Assembly (NCBI GenBank): GCA_000697475.1
Contig: JNEU01000835.1
Location: 62,001-126,000, forward strand
Source: Lichtheimia corymbifera B2541
Taxonomy: Eukaryota; Mucoromycota; Mucoromycetes; Mucorales; Lichtheimiaceae
Direction of reading: 5' to 3'
DNA: 64,000 nt
This document shows positions 55,625-64,000 of the stretch, in pieces. Positions within the stretch are counted from its first letter, which is position 1. The number at the start of each line of letters is the position of its first letter. The translations under genes and the position numbers were made by a program. Below the pieces are notes generated by a model. The model ran no database searches, had not been told where the DNA came from, and worked only from the letters and a program-made list of their open reading frames with translations.

Positions 55625-56226
55625 ACAAAGAATTTGAAGGTGTGTATATTGATAACAAATATTCTTATTGCACTCTCCCATCCATAATGTACGCAACGTG
55701 CTCTTCTCTCCATGGTCAACTGGATATGTGAGTTGCATACGTCTTGTCCTTTACTGATGCCGCACACCCGTTCGCATTGCAATAATGACATTTTTGGTAA
55801 CTTTTGCATGGAAGAAAAAGAGAGAGACACTGATACGAGTCATAAAAGAAAGATTGCATTGTAGAAAAGAGCACATGCAAAATACAGTGCTTTCGGCAAA
55901 TGTGATGTAAAAGAATCATGTTGCTGCCAGCTTTATCATCAGGGGACATGTATGATATGGGTGGTGGCAGCGCACACGACAATGGAAACGTGAATCCTGC
56001 AACTCAAATTGGGACACCACACACACCACGCACTCACAACATTGCTGCAGTGGTCTTGCATATTCCTTATTGACAGGACAAGGGGCGCTTGGGAACAGGA
56101 GAGAAAGAGAGAGTTTGGGGGGAGGACCCTTGTCATGCTGTTTAAGTGTGCGTGATGACTACGCATATATAACTCGCTTCATCATTCGGTTTGTTGTTGT
56201 TGACCCCACCCATTGCCGATCATAGG

Positions 56227-56228
<2 letters not shown>

Positions 56229-56260
<32 letters not shown>
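56229..56260. repeat. (GT)n microsatellite
   Basis: Sixteen uninterrupted GT units between the NOL4-like and PP4 subunit genes. Confidence 0.9.
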
Positions 56261-56261
<1 letters not shown>

Positions 56262-56429
56262 ATTTTAAACGTCTTGATCCAATAAACATACGACCGAGGA
56301 GACGTATTCATTTTGCAACTGACCACTCTCTCTTTCCCTGGGATAAAAGAAAAAGCCAACATCTCAATCCACGCCGATCATTTGTGTAATATAATGTTGA
56401 TTCTTTAATGCTGTATGTTGTATGTAAAA

Positions 56430-57326
56430 TTACGAGTCTACATCCATGCTGTCGATATTATTGCCCTTGCCGTCGTCATTGTTGTTTTCTTCCTGATGTC
56501 CATTTGCTTCAATGGTGATCGGTTCCTGCTCCACACCAATGTCGCCTACACCCAATAATCCACCAACTTCTGCCAAGTGTGATGCTGAACTTGATGATCC
56601 GTTGGCGTCTGTGTGTTCGATAAAATCGTTCCATGCCGATGTTACGGTAAGAACCTGATTGGAAAGGAGCCATAAACAAGAATTCAACAAATATATGTAT
56701 CCTCTCTCTTTACCTTTTCAATTGCGTTCATGTATTTGATATACATTCGATAATGGCGTTTGGGATCGATGATAAGCTCACAAAGACGTTGAATTGTAAA
56801 CGGTGGTCTGGATCGCCCATAATCAGTGAATGTGTCCTTCTCCTCCCCTGTCAAATAGGTGCCTGAAGTACCTTTCATGTCGTTCCAATCCATGCAAAAT
56901 ATTCGTCTTGATTCCTTCAATGATGCTACGATCGCGTTCACTCGCCTGTGGCTCCATAATCTCGCATTGCTATGGTCGTGTATCAGATCGCGTGGATGCT
57001 ATTGACACTGTATCACGTTGTAGTACCTCAAGTATTGCTGCCTTTATTGCTTGTTGAATATCTGCCCATGGAGTATGGATCTGGTTCGAATCGCCGATTG
57101 TACGCAGAAACTCTGGATATTGAATGCCATTGAGGCTGTCACCGATCTGTACACTTGACGACTGCCGTTGGACATCGGTCATGATGGCGTCGTTTTGCTC
57201 TTCGTTTTGCTCATTTTGGCTGTCAGTGTTGCTATGAGTTGAATCTTGTTGCTGTTGTTGTTGCTCTTGCTTGGGATGAGCTTCGCCGTCGGGAACTATT
57301 TGGTCATGGCTCGCGTTCCCTGACAT
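56430..57326 (-). CDS. Protein phosphatase 4 regulatory subunit 2 homologue
   Basis: Three exons from ATG at 57326 (MSGNASHDQIVPD), about 255 residues. The diagnostic block is RPPFTIQRLCELIIDPKRHYRMYIKYMNAIEKVLTVTSAW, which corresponds to the PPP4R2 signature PFTIQRLCELLxDPRxxYxxxxKFLRxVEKNxxVVS. Before it the N-terminal half holds helices with EFLRTIG, WADIQQAIKAAILEQ and a variable linker. Family knowledge: PPP4R2 (yeast Psy4) joins PP4 catalytic and R3 subunits and targets the phosphatase to gamma-H2A and checkpoint substrates in the nucleus. The tail is acidic, ending DSMDVDS. The first exon includes a run of Q. Exon joins are in phase 0 and leave no stop. Confidence 0.82.
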
Positions 57327-58293
57327 GGGGTGGGGTATGTGAATGTTGAAAGAGAGAAGGAAGGGAAAAAGAAAAAAAGTGGAGTTCCGAAAAAAAGGCA
57401 GCAGCAGGAGAAGCAGCAGCAACAGCAACAGTAAGCTGTGATGCTGATTATGCTACGCTCGTTGTTCACCCATTCATTGTCCCCAGCAGTGATAGTGGCA
57501 AGTATTGTTAATGACATGTGCTTCCAATATATGTGTGTATTTATCTGTTCATGGTGACTTAATGTATTATGCAATCTATTGTGTATAAAACCCTGGGGGA
57601 GAAAAAAAGGGAAAGAGAGAGAGGGCAAGGCATCATCGTACAACGTATGTCTTGTTGTTGCTTGTCAAGTCCCATTTTTGGTCACATTCTCAAAAATAGA
57701 ATAACAACGACAATCACAGCTGTCGTGCATCAAAAAAGATTGTATCATCAATGATGAGTGGTGAAAGTGCTTTTTTAGCCCCAAGTCTATGTGTCACGTA
57801 CATACACTAACTCTAGTGATATCGATGCGGCGCGCTCAGGAACATAATTTTTTTTATCACCAGGAGATGATGATGTACCATACCAAGTAGAGAAGAGACG
57901 AGGAGAGGGGAGGAGGAGGAGGTGTTTTACGGGTGAGATATGAGTGAATGCCAAGGGCTGGGGCAGTAAAAGGTAAGTGTATTTGTTAATTGCTTCGATT
58001 GCTTCCACGCACCACGCCACACAAAAACACCCGCATGAGTCCAAGTTATAGAAAGTTAGTTTATTTGGTCAATATGCTGTGCCGTCTATCAAGTCGTACA
58101 ATCAAGAGAAGTCGGCCATTCCTTACACAAACGAACGTCGATCCTGAAAACCTGGCGGAGATTACGGATCTGCGCTAAAAGGAAGCTGTATCCCCTTCTC
58201 GTAAAAAAGGTTGCTCCTGTTCTTTCTTTCTTTTTCTTCACCTTTTTTTCTCTTCATATCACACTCTCACATATATATTCATAAACGAGGAAG
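57327..58293. promoter_or_regulatory. Divergent promoter region
   Basis: About 970 bp between the PP4 subunit gene (-) and the PC-esterase-like gene (+). TATATATTCATAAA-type sequence at 58270-58285 lies immediately before the latter's start. A 47-codon frame at 58035-58178 has no support. Confidence 0.4.
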
Positions 58294-60035
58294 ATGTATT
58301 CTTCTCTTCAGCGACACAACATTGTTCTCATTGTTGTCCTGTTGACGCTTTTATTCTCTTTAACTTATTTTCGGCATGCTGCATATCAAATCGACAGACC
58401 ACTATCATCCGTGTTACAACAATCGCCCGAAGAACTACAACAACAACAACCCATCATCTCGCCACCCCCACCTCCTTCTTCTGCATTAAGCACTTTATCC
58501 AACGAAACAACTGCATGTGATAAAGTAGACTTCAGTTGGCTGTAAGTTGAGCGACACCAAGTCCATAAATTTGGCTCTACTGAGACAACGACAATGAAAC
58601 TGAGTACAGATGTATTTAAATAGAGCATCGGATCGTACGCATTGGGATGGTTGGGCATCAAAAGCTATGTTCATGCGACCCGATGGAAAGTATACGTCGA
58701 GAAACTTTACAATCGAAGCTGGTGACAGCTTGTGTGCTGTTGTTTTGGTAGGTTACTTTATACCTTTGCATCCTTTTTACTCCCCACGTGGGGATGCTTA
58801 GTTTGGGAGGGGGTGGTTGCAGAGATAAATATACGCGTGTGTGTGTGAGGCTTGGACTGATTCGAGAATTGATTTCCATAGCTTGGACCAATTCCAGCCG
58901 TGGGTGCTATACGACCTGAAACGCACTTTGCACCAGCTGACAGCATCACAATCCAAGCAGTGGGCGATCATGTTTTGATTCCAATTACACTGCAACAGCA
59001 CCACAAACAAAGCAACGTATACTACAGCGCTGTACACTTTGCTCACCCTGACACCTATCGCCTTGAAAGCACCACCGAATACCGTTCCTATTTTTGGGAA
59101 GCCCCTATTTATCACGCTCACCGACCTTTCCATTATACCTCACATCACCGGGTCACGGTCAACACACCACCCATTATTGACCAGACCCAATCGTATTGCG
59201 ATACCACTCATGCAACAGCCGGTAGTTGGATCAACAAAACGATGGATGATATGGTTGATTCCGATTTCTTGATTTATACTCCCGACACTTGTCAATTGCG
59301 CGACATCACCCCATCTGAAGCAGCTCAGTGCCTTGAAGCTAAAAACGTTCATGTTGTCGGCGATATTCACGTGCGGAGGTAAAACCAAAGATGCATATGC
59401 TGTGACAAAAAATACTAATCGTGCTGTAAATCTCTCATAGAAATATGCGTTCGTTTGCCACTGGTGAAGATTGCAGTGTGGTTGATGAAAATGACAAGTG
59501 TGGCTATAATGAAGATGAGCTTGTCCTTGATGCTGCTACCACTGGATGGCCTGCAAACACAAATGTCCAATACCTTATCATGGATAACAGCATTGGCATG
59601 GATGGCCATTGGCGTGATGTGCTACAACAAGAGGATATCCCACGTGCTGATGTGGTGATTGTTGGCGTTGGCAACCATGACATTGAGCAAAACAGGTTAA
59701 CACCACGACAATATTGGCACGCCTTTACCGAATTTTTGATCCACTTGATGACCAAGACCTATCCAACACAGACGATTATTGTACGTACCCCACAATATTT
59801 TTGCTGTGGTACCATCCATGGCACTTCTTGGAATGCAGGCCGTAGCCATGCATTTGCCAATGTGATGCGTCATGCAGTACAGCACATGGCAAGCGACCGT
59901 ATTGTTCTCTGGGATACACATCGCCTTGGTATCAATGCACACGTTTGTCCAGGCACCACCCAAAGCCCATGCAACGTTGTCAACACCGAAAATCTCCTCC
60001 TATCTAACATTTTGTGCTCTTCCTCTTCTTCATGA
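58294..60035 (+). CDS. PC-esterase/TBL-like type II membrane protein
   Basis: Four exons (58294-58541, 58624 to about 58749, from about 58882 to 59381, and about 59441-60035) give roughly 490 residues. Residues ~9-28 (NIVLIVVLLTLLFSLTYFRH) form a signal anchor, so the bulk should face the Golgi lumen or outside. A Pro/Gln stem is followed by a beta-rich region and then HVVGDIHVRRNMRSF, in the place of the GDSxxRN block of PC-esterase/trichome-birefringence-like proteins. Downstream come VVIVGVGNHDIE, WDTHRLGINAHVC (the D-x-x-H region) and a Cys-containing end. Members transfer or remove acyl groups on cell-wall glycans. Here the expected nucleophilic Ser of GDS is Ile, so catalysis is doubtful. 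The last exon starts at NMRSF after an AGA join. Confidence 0.6.
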
Positions 60036-60202
60036 TATTACGATCCTGTCGTAATTCAATCCTCATAAACAACATCTTTTTTTCTTAATGCCTTGTACTA
60101 CACACACACCCACTCCCACACTCATCTCACAGTATATATAGCTATACACACCACGCAAAAAGATTTGACATTCTCATGTTATATTTCATCCTATCCTTTA
60201 TA

Positions 60203-61216
60203 TCACACACCATCTGCAAATACAAAAAAGATAACACTCATGAGCATCATGGTACTACTGGCTATGGAAATGGGGTCGAGTGAAGTGGCAAAACCGGTAG
60301 AGTCTGGAATCATTTCTGGTAATGATACATCAGGCTGTTCAAGGCCACCACGCAAAATGATCCCATCGGTGATGTGGATGATGCCGTCTTTGTAAATCTG
60401 ATCTGGTACTTTGATAGTGACACCTTGGATCATGGATGTGGGATGTTGAGTATCATTGTTATGCGTGACGTTGAACCCCAAGCCATGCTCATTGACAACG
60501 CTATCGCGCCTAGCGAGCACAGTGGGCGAAAATGACTTGTCGATGATAAGATGCTGCAATGTGAGTGCTCGAGTAGGTGTGTCAGAAATGGTGGCGTCGA
60601 GCTTGGCTATGGCGTCGTTGGTTGGTGCAAAAATAGTGGCATGTGTGACAAGTGACAAGGACATGTTGAGCTGACGAAGTTGGTCGGCAAATGCTCTTGT
60701 CTCTGGCATGGATCGCAATACATCTTCCGCTGGTGCAGGTAATTGAAGTACCCTGTCAACAAAATGAACCACGCCATTGGATGCTTGCACATCACCATGT
60801 ACAATTTTGCTCTTGTTGCCATATGACCAAATACCGTCTGGTCCTGTACCCATCAAATAGGGCATGTGATGCCGTTTGCCATTACCAGGTATGTAAGAGC
60901 TATTACGTAGCCGCGGCGCCGAATGTATTTCTTGCAATGACAATTTTGCATTATCCAACAAATGATACTGGAAGACATCCGAAGCATTGGAACTTGTGAC
61001 ATCCAATCCAGAGGCTTGTAATGCATCATCCGTGGGTGCAAACAATGTAAAGGATCCATCTGAATTTTTCAGCTTGTCGACAAGATCATGATGGTGGGCA
61101 GTTAGGGCATTGTAGAAAGCGCCAGCTCCATTGTCAGGCAGCACATCAAGCACTGTGGAGTCTTGTGCAACAATGAGATTCACAAGAAAACCAAGAATCA
61201 ACCATACACAGAACAT
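60203..61216 (-). CDS. Secreted fasciclin-domain protein, probably GPI-anchored
   Basis: Single exon, 337 residues from ATG at 61216 (MFCVWLILGFLVNLIVAQ), a signal peptide. Two FAS1 domains follow: the first with LVDKLKNSDGSFTLFAPTDDALQA and GVVHFVDRVLQLPA, the second with LSLVTHATIFAPTNDAIAKLD and GIIHITDGIIL. TLFAPTxxA and the H-x-D/T-x-(V/I)L ends are the defining FAS1 boxes. The C-terminus has a Ser-rich site followed by a hydrophobic tail (MMLMSVIFFVFADGV), as in GPI-anchored proteins. Fungal FAS1 proteins act in adhesion and wall organisation. Several N-x-S/T sequons are present. An upstream ATG (61282) would prefix a second hydrophobic segment and was not used. Confidence 0.82.
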   Translation of the reverse strand: MFCVWLILGFLVNLIVAQDSTVLDVLPDNGAGAFYNALTAHHHDLVDKLKNSDGSFTLFAPTDDALQASGLDVTSSNASDVFQYHLLDNAKLSLQEIHSAPRLRNSSYIPGNGKRHHMPYLMGTGPDGIWSYGNKSKIVHGDVQASNGVVHFVDRVLQLPAPAEDVLRSMPETRAFADQLRQLNMSLSLVTHATIFAPTNDAIAKLDATISDTPTRALTLQHLIIDKSFSPTVLARRDSVVNEHGLGFNVTHNNDTQHPTSMIQGVTIKVPDQIYKDGIIHITDGIILRGGLEQPDVSLPEMIPDSTGFATSLDPISIASSTMMLMSVIFFVFADGV

Positions 61217-61773
61217 GGCTGAAGCAAAGAAAAAAAGACAAACAATGAAAATCACACACACACACACAAACATTGCCTGCATTTATGGATCGACATCAAC
61301 CAAACTGAAACCTTCCGAGACAAACAAAGCTGCATCATTGACAATGATCGCCCATGCATTTCATTATCTGGATCGGTGATGCCACCCAACCCTATTGAAA
61401 CAATGAAGCTGATGTTGTGGGGTATGATCATCCAAAAAAGGAGATGAGAATCCGTCGTCATGGTTACATGTGTGGAATTTCCTACGGATGCTTGATGGGG
61501 AATTTCAAAGGAGATTAGGAGCTTACCTGATACCACTGACCTGCCCTTTCGACCCGTGTTGTGGGAAGGTGTGAAAAATAAATCATTGTTTAGGTAAGCA
61601 TTTGGCTTGTTGGCAGCTAATATGACCTGTAAGCTCTTTTACAAAACATGCACATGCGTGTGCACAAAACCAATCTCCTCCTTGGCCGCGCTTTTACATA
61701 AATACAGCCAGATCAAGCATTGCGTAGCACCACCATTGGTTCATTTTCTTTCACCTTGGCGCTTGACACTGCA
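61217..61773. promoter_or_regulatory. Divergent promoter region
   Basis: About 560 bp between the fasciclin gene (-) and the allantoate-type permease (+). It includes a (CA)n tract at 61252-61269. GATA-type sites, expected for nitrogen-regulated permeases, were not rigorously searched. Confidence 0.4.
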
Positions 61774-63588
61774 ATGGCAGAAAACGAACAAAAGGATTCA
61801 AGCTCATCCATGGATGTCAAAGAGCACCATCATGCTCCTGAAGTCGTCGTCGGTGACAGTAGTCGTATCGATCCTGAAGTGGCCAAATATGCAGCTGGTG
61901 TTATTGAAATTGACGATGCTACGAATCGACGTATCAAATGGAAGCTCTATCGCCGAGTACTCCCAATCATGGTTGTCACCTACTTTTTGCAGGCTTTGGA
62001 TAAAGGCACCTTATCATTTTCTTCCATCATGAATCTTCCAGAAGACACAGGGCTTGTTGGTCAACAGGTATGTATCACGTAGTAGGGAGAAAGTGGATTA
62101 CAATGCAAGGGATTGCCTAACATGAATACACGTTTTAGTATTCTTGGTTGACAACATGCATTTATATTGCTGTTTTAATTGTCGAATACCCACTCAATTG
62201 GATTATCCAACGTGTTCCCATTGCAAAGTTTCTCGCGTTCAATGTATGTGCATGGAGCGCGGTGTTAGCGTGTCATGCAGCCTGCCACAACTTTGTCGGT
62301 TTGCTGGTTTGTCGTACCTTGCTGGGTATCTTTGAAGCAAGTTGTCAGCCAACACTGGTGGTATTATCTGCCATGTGGTTCAAGCGTGAAGAACAAACCA
62401 TGATCGTCACTTTTTGGTACATGATGAATGGCTTCCAACAAATTGTCGGTGGTGTACTTGCATATGCCTTTACCCATATCACAAGTGGTCCCTTGAAAAG
62501 CTGGCAGGCTCTCTTTTTGACATACGGCTGTTTCTCATTCCTTTGGGGTCTTGTCGTTTTTTTCTTTTTACCCGACAGCCCAATGCGTGCCAAGTGTTAC
62601 TCGGAAGAAGACAAAAAGCTTATGGTCGAAAGGCTGCGATCCAACCAAACAGGCCTGCAAAATAAGACCTTCCGCAAGGAACAAATGTATGAAGGGTTAT
62701 TCAAAGATCCTCAAATTTGGGCTTATGGGCTTATTACATTTCTCACAGGTGAAGCCAAAATTATCATGCTAGTAGATCACAGAGGTTGTTGACATGCATC
62801 TTATATGCACATAGCTCTTCCAACATCAGGACTCGGTGCGTTTGCCAATATCATCATTTCCGGTTTTGGATTCAGCGTGCTTGATACTCAGTTGTTGGCC
62901 ATGGTACTCGGTGCGTACATTATGTTTTGCCTCTTATCATCCAGTTATATCACGCGAAAATGGGGTCAAACGGTTCTTGTCATGATTGCATATGCCATCC
63001 CGTGAGTTTGACATGTATTATTTTGCTGGTTCACCCACACATTGTTGCTCACATGAAACTCGTGGTGATGTTTGGATAGGGCTATTCCTGCAACAGTGGT
63101 CTTAATGGCAGTAGAAAACACTACGTTGGCAACCAAAGCCGGGTTGCTTTTCTGCTACTACCTTGCATTAAGCTTCTGGGCAACATCCACGCTTGCTATT
63201 TCACTCATTACCCGGAACGTAGCCGGTCAAACGAAAAAGACAGTTGCCGTTGCAGTCAACTTTGTCTTTTGGGCAGCTGGAAATGCCATAGGTAAGATCC
63301 ACAATCCACTTTATTGCAACAACAATATCGACCTTTTGTTTTCAATCAGGCCCCCAAGTGTTCCAAGCAAAGGATGCACCTCGTTATCATACCGGATTTG
63401 CTGTACACCTGGTATGCTATGCAATTCTATTAGTAGTTCTTGGTCTTCTCCGATGGCACTTGATCCGTCAAAACAAGAAAAAGGCACGCTTCCTTGCGGA
63501 GAAAAAGGATGCCATTGATCATGAAGGTATCCATGCCTTTGATGATCTCACTGACAAGGAGAACCCCAATTTTGTTTATGTGTACTAG
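61774..63588 (+). CDS. MFS anion:cation symporter, Dal5/allantoate permease type
   Basis: Five exons from ATG at 61774 (MAENEQKDSSSSMDV) to the stop at 63588, about 525 residues. The first exon ends in WKLYRRVLPIMVVTYFLQALDKGTLSFSS, the helix-1 signature of the Dal5 family (LDKxxLxxA). Further blocks: IQRVPIAKFLAF, RTLLGIFEASCQPTLVVLSA (helix-5 GxxE motif), QMYEGLFKDPQIWAYGL, GLGAFANIIISGFGFS, AGQTKKTVAVAVNFVFWAAGN and DAPRYHTGFAVHLVCY. Family members import allantoate, ureidosuccinate or other organic anions with protons at the plasma membrane. The substrate is uncertain. The tail ends in KENPNFVYVY, a common family ending. An in-frame ATG at 61720 is possible. Confidence 0.88.
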
Positions 63589-63904
63589 TAGCATCATCAT
63601 TAATAATAATAATTCCTATCCACATTATATACAGCATATCAACATACTTTCCCGTTGCATCGTAAACGCCTTGCATCACGTTCATCATTGCTATCAACGG
63701 CTTTTCAGCAACGGGTCAAGGGACATGATTGGGTTTAAGATCAGCAAAGAGCTATTGGTAGCTAGCAGATATGCTCATTCTTTAATCCCATGAGCACAAA
63801 GAAAACCCGTATAGTAGATTGTTCGGGATAATGGAGGACAAAGAAAACGCTCAAAAACAGCAATCCAGTCAGGACGTCTTTTATTCTTCATATAAGGTCT
63901 AGAT
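63589..63904. other. Intergenic, convergent 3' ends
   Basis: About 315 bp between the permease stop and the putative end of a minus-strand gene. AAT-rich directly after the permease stop (63600-63615). Nothing else seen. Confidence 0.4.
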
Positions 63905-64000
63905 CTAATCATCGCTTGGAGGAGAACAATCAAGGCCGGAGGTCTCGCTATTTTCGAGATTCTCGCAAACATATATGGGCTCGACGCTACTTGGGTCATA
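63905..64000 (-). CDS. Possible C-terminal end of a gene running off the right edge (partial)
   Basis: An open frame enters from the right edge on the minus strand and stops at a TAG at 63907-63905. It reads 31 residues with an acidic, polar ending (ENLENSETSGLD, then PPSDD), as is common for disordered protein tails. Another frame (63999-63775) is longer but rich in basic residues and hydrophobics without pattern. With so little sequence neither frame can be assigned. Confidence 0.25.
   Translation of the reverse strand, partial: YDPSSVEPIYVCENLENSETSGLDCSPPSDD

Larger units (their letters stand above)
55158..56429. promoter_or_regulatory. Upstream region of NOL4-like gene
   Basis: About 1.27 kb. 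It contains a (GA)n tract at 55591-55622 and a (GT)n tract at 56229-56260. The right end is the trailer of the PP4 subunit gene. Frames within (55716-55982, 55939-56166) are not supported. Confidence 0.4.

Noticed and set aside
58035..58178. 47-codon + strand frame before the PC-esterase-like gene
   Set aside because: Too short, with no family character; most likely leader or chance.

Overview
This window is nuclear DNA of a filamentous fungus, most likely an early-diverging mucoromycete (Mucorales-like). Genes are dense and cut by many short GT..AG introns of about 45-110 nt. The proteins carry long Q/N/S/H homopolymers, and several families are typical of these fungi: a Sho1-type osmosensor, an Avt1-like transporter, an EBP1/PA2G4 homologue and a divergent septin. 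I see no bacterial operon structure, no CRISPR array and no tRNA or rRNA gene I could defend.

Layout. 0-6.6 kb: C-terminus of a KIN4-like kinase (+), a TPP1/Est3-like OB-fold protein (-), an NKAPD1-like nuclear protein (+) and a four-helix membrane protein (-). 6.6-16.3 kb: a 2-kb gap, an MLRQ/B12D complex I protein (-), a small three-exon membrane protein (-), PAPS reductase (+), nitronate monooxygenase (+) and an MFS_1-like transporter with a GC-AG intron (+). 17-19.1 kb: repeat block A. 19.1-24.7 kb: an unrecognised five-exon-scale small gene (-; four exons resolved), a decayed gag-like fragment (-), a GNAT acetyltransferase (+), mitochondrial uL30 (-) and V-ATPase subunit H in 11 exons (-). 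26.6-35.4 kb: septin-like GTPase (+), Sho1-like SH3 osmosensor (+), an unknown probably mitochondrial protein (-), OHCU decarboxylase (-), EBP1/PA2G4-like protein (-) and a saccharopine-dehydrogenase-like reductase (-). 35.9-37.1 kb: repeat block B. 37.9-45.5 kb: ribosomal protein eL29 (+), a PPR protein (+), a FAR1/AFT-type DNA-binding protein (-), an NFKBIL1-like J-domain protein (-) and a GSKIP-domain protein (+). 45.6-50.1 kb: repeat block C with foldback elements. It is flanked on the left by a decayed copy of the last exon of the Avt1-like transporter, whose intact gene lies on the right (50.3-52.6 kb). 53.7-63.6 kb: a NOL4-like protein with an integrase-type zinc finger (-), a PP4 regulatory subunit 2 homologue (-), a PC-esterase-like type II membrane protein (+), a two-domain fasciclin protein (-) and a Dal5/allantoate-type permease (+). 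A gene tail runs off the right edge.

Functional themes are ordinary housekeeping ones: sulphate assimilation, urate breakdown and allantoate uptake, vacuolar acidification and amino-acid storage, and osmosensing. The most unusual material is the three-block repeat family with its foldback elements, the partial transporter duplication around block C, the candidate shelterin-type protein, and two regulators built on transposon-derived DNA-binding folds. All gene models were built by eye from reading frames and splice signals, so exon edges should be treated as predictions.
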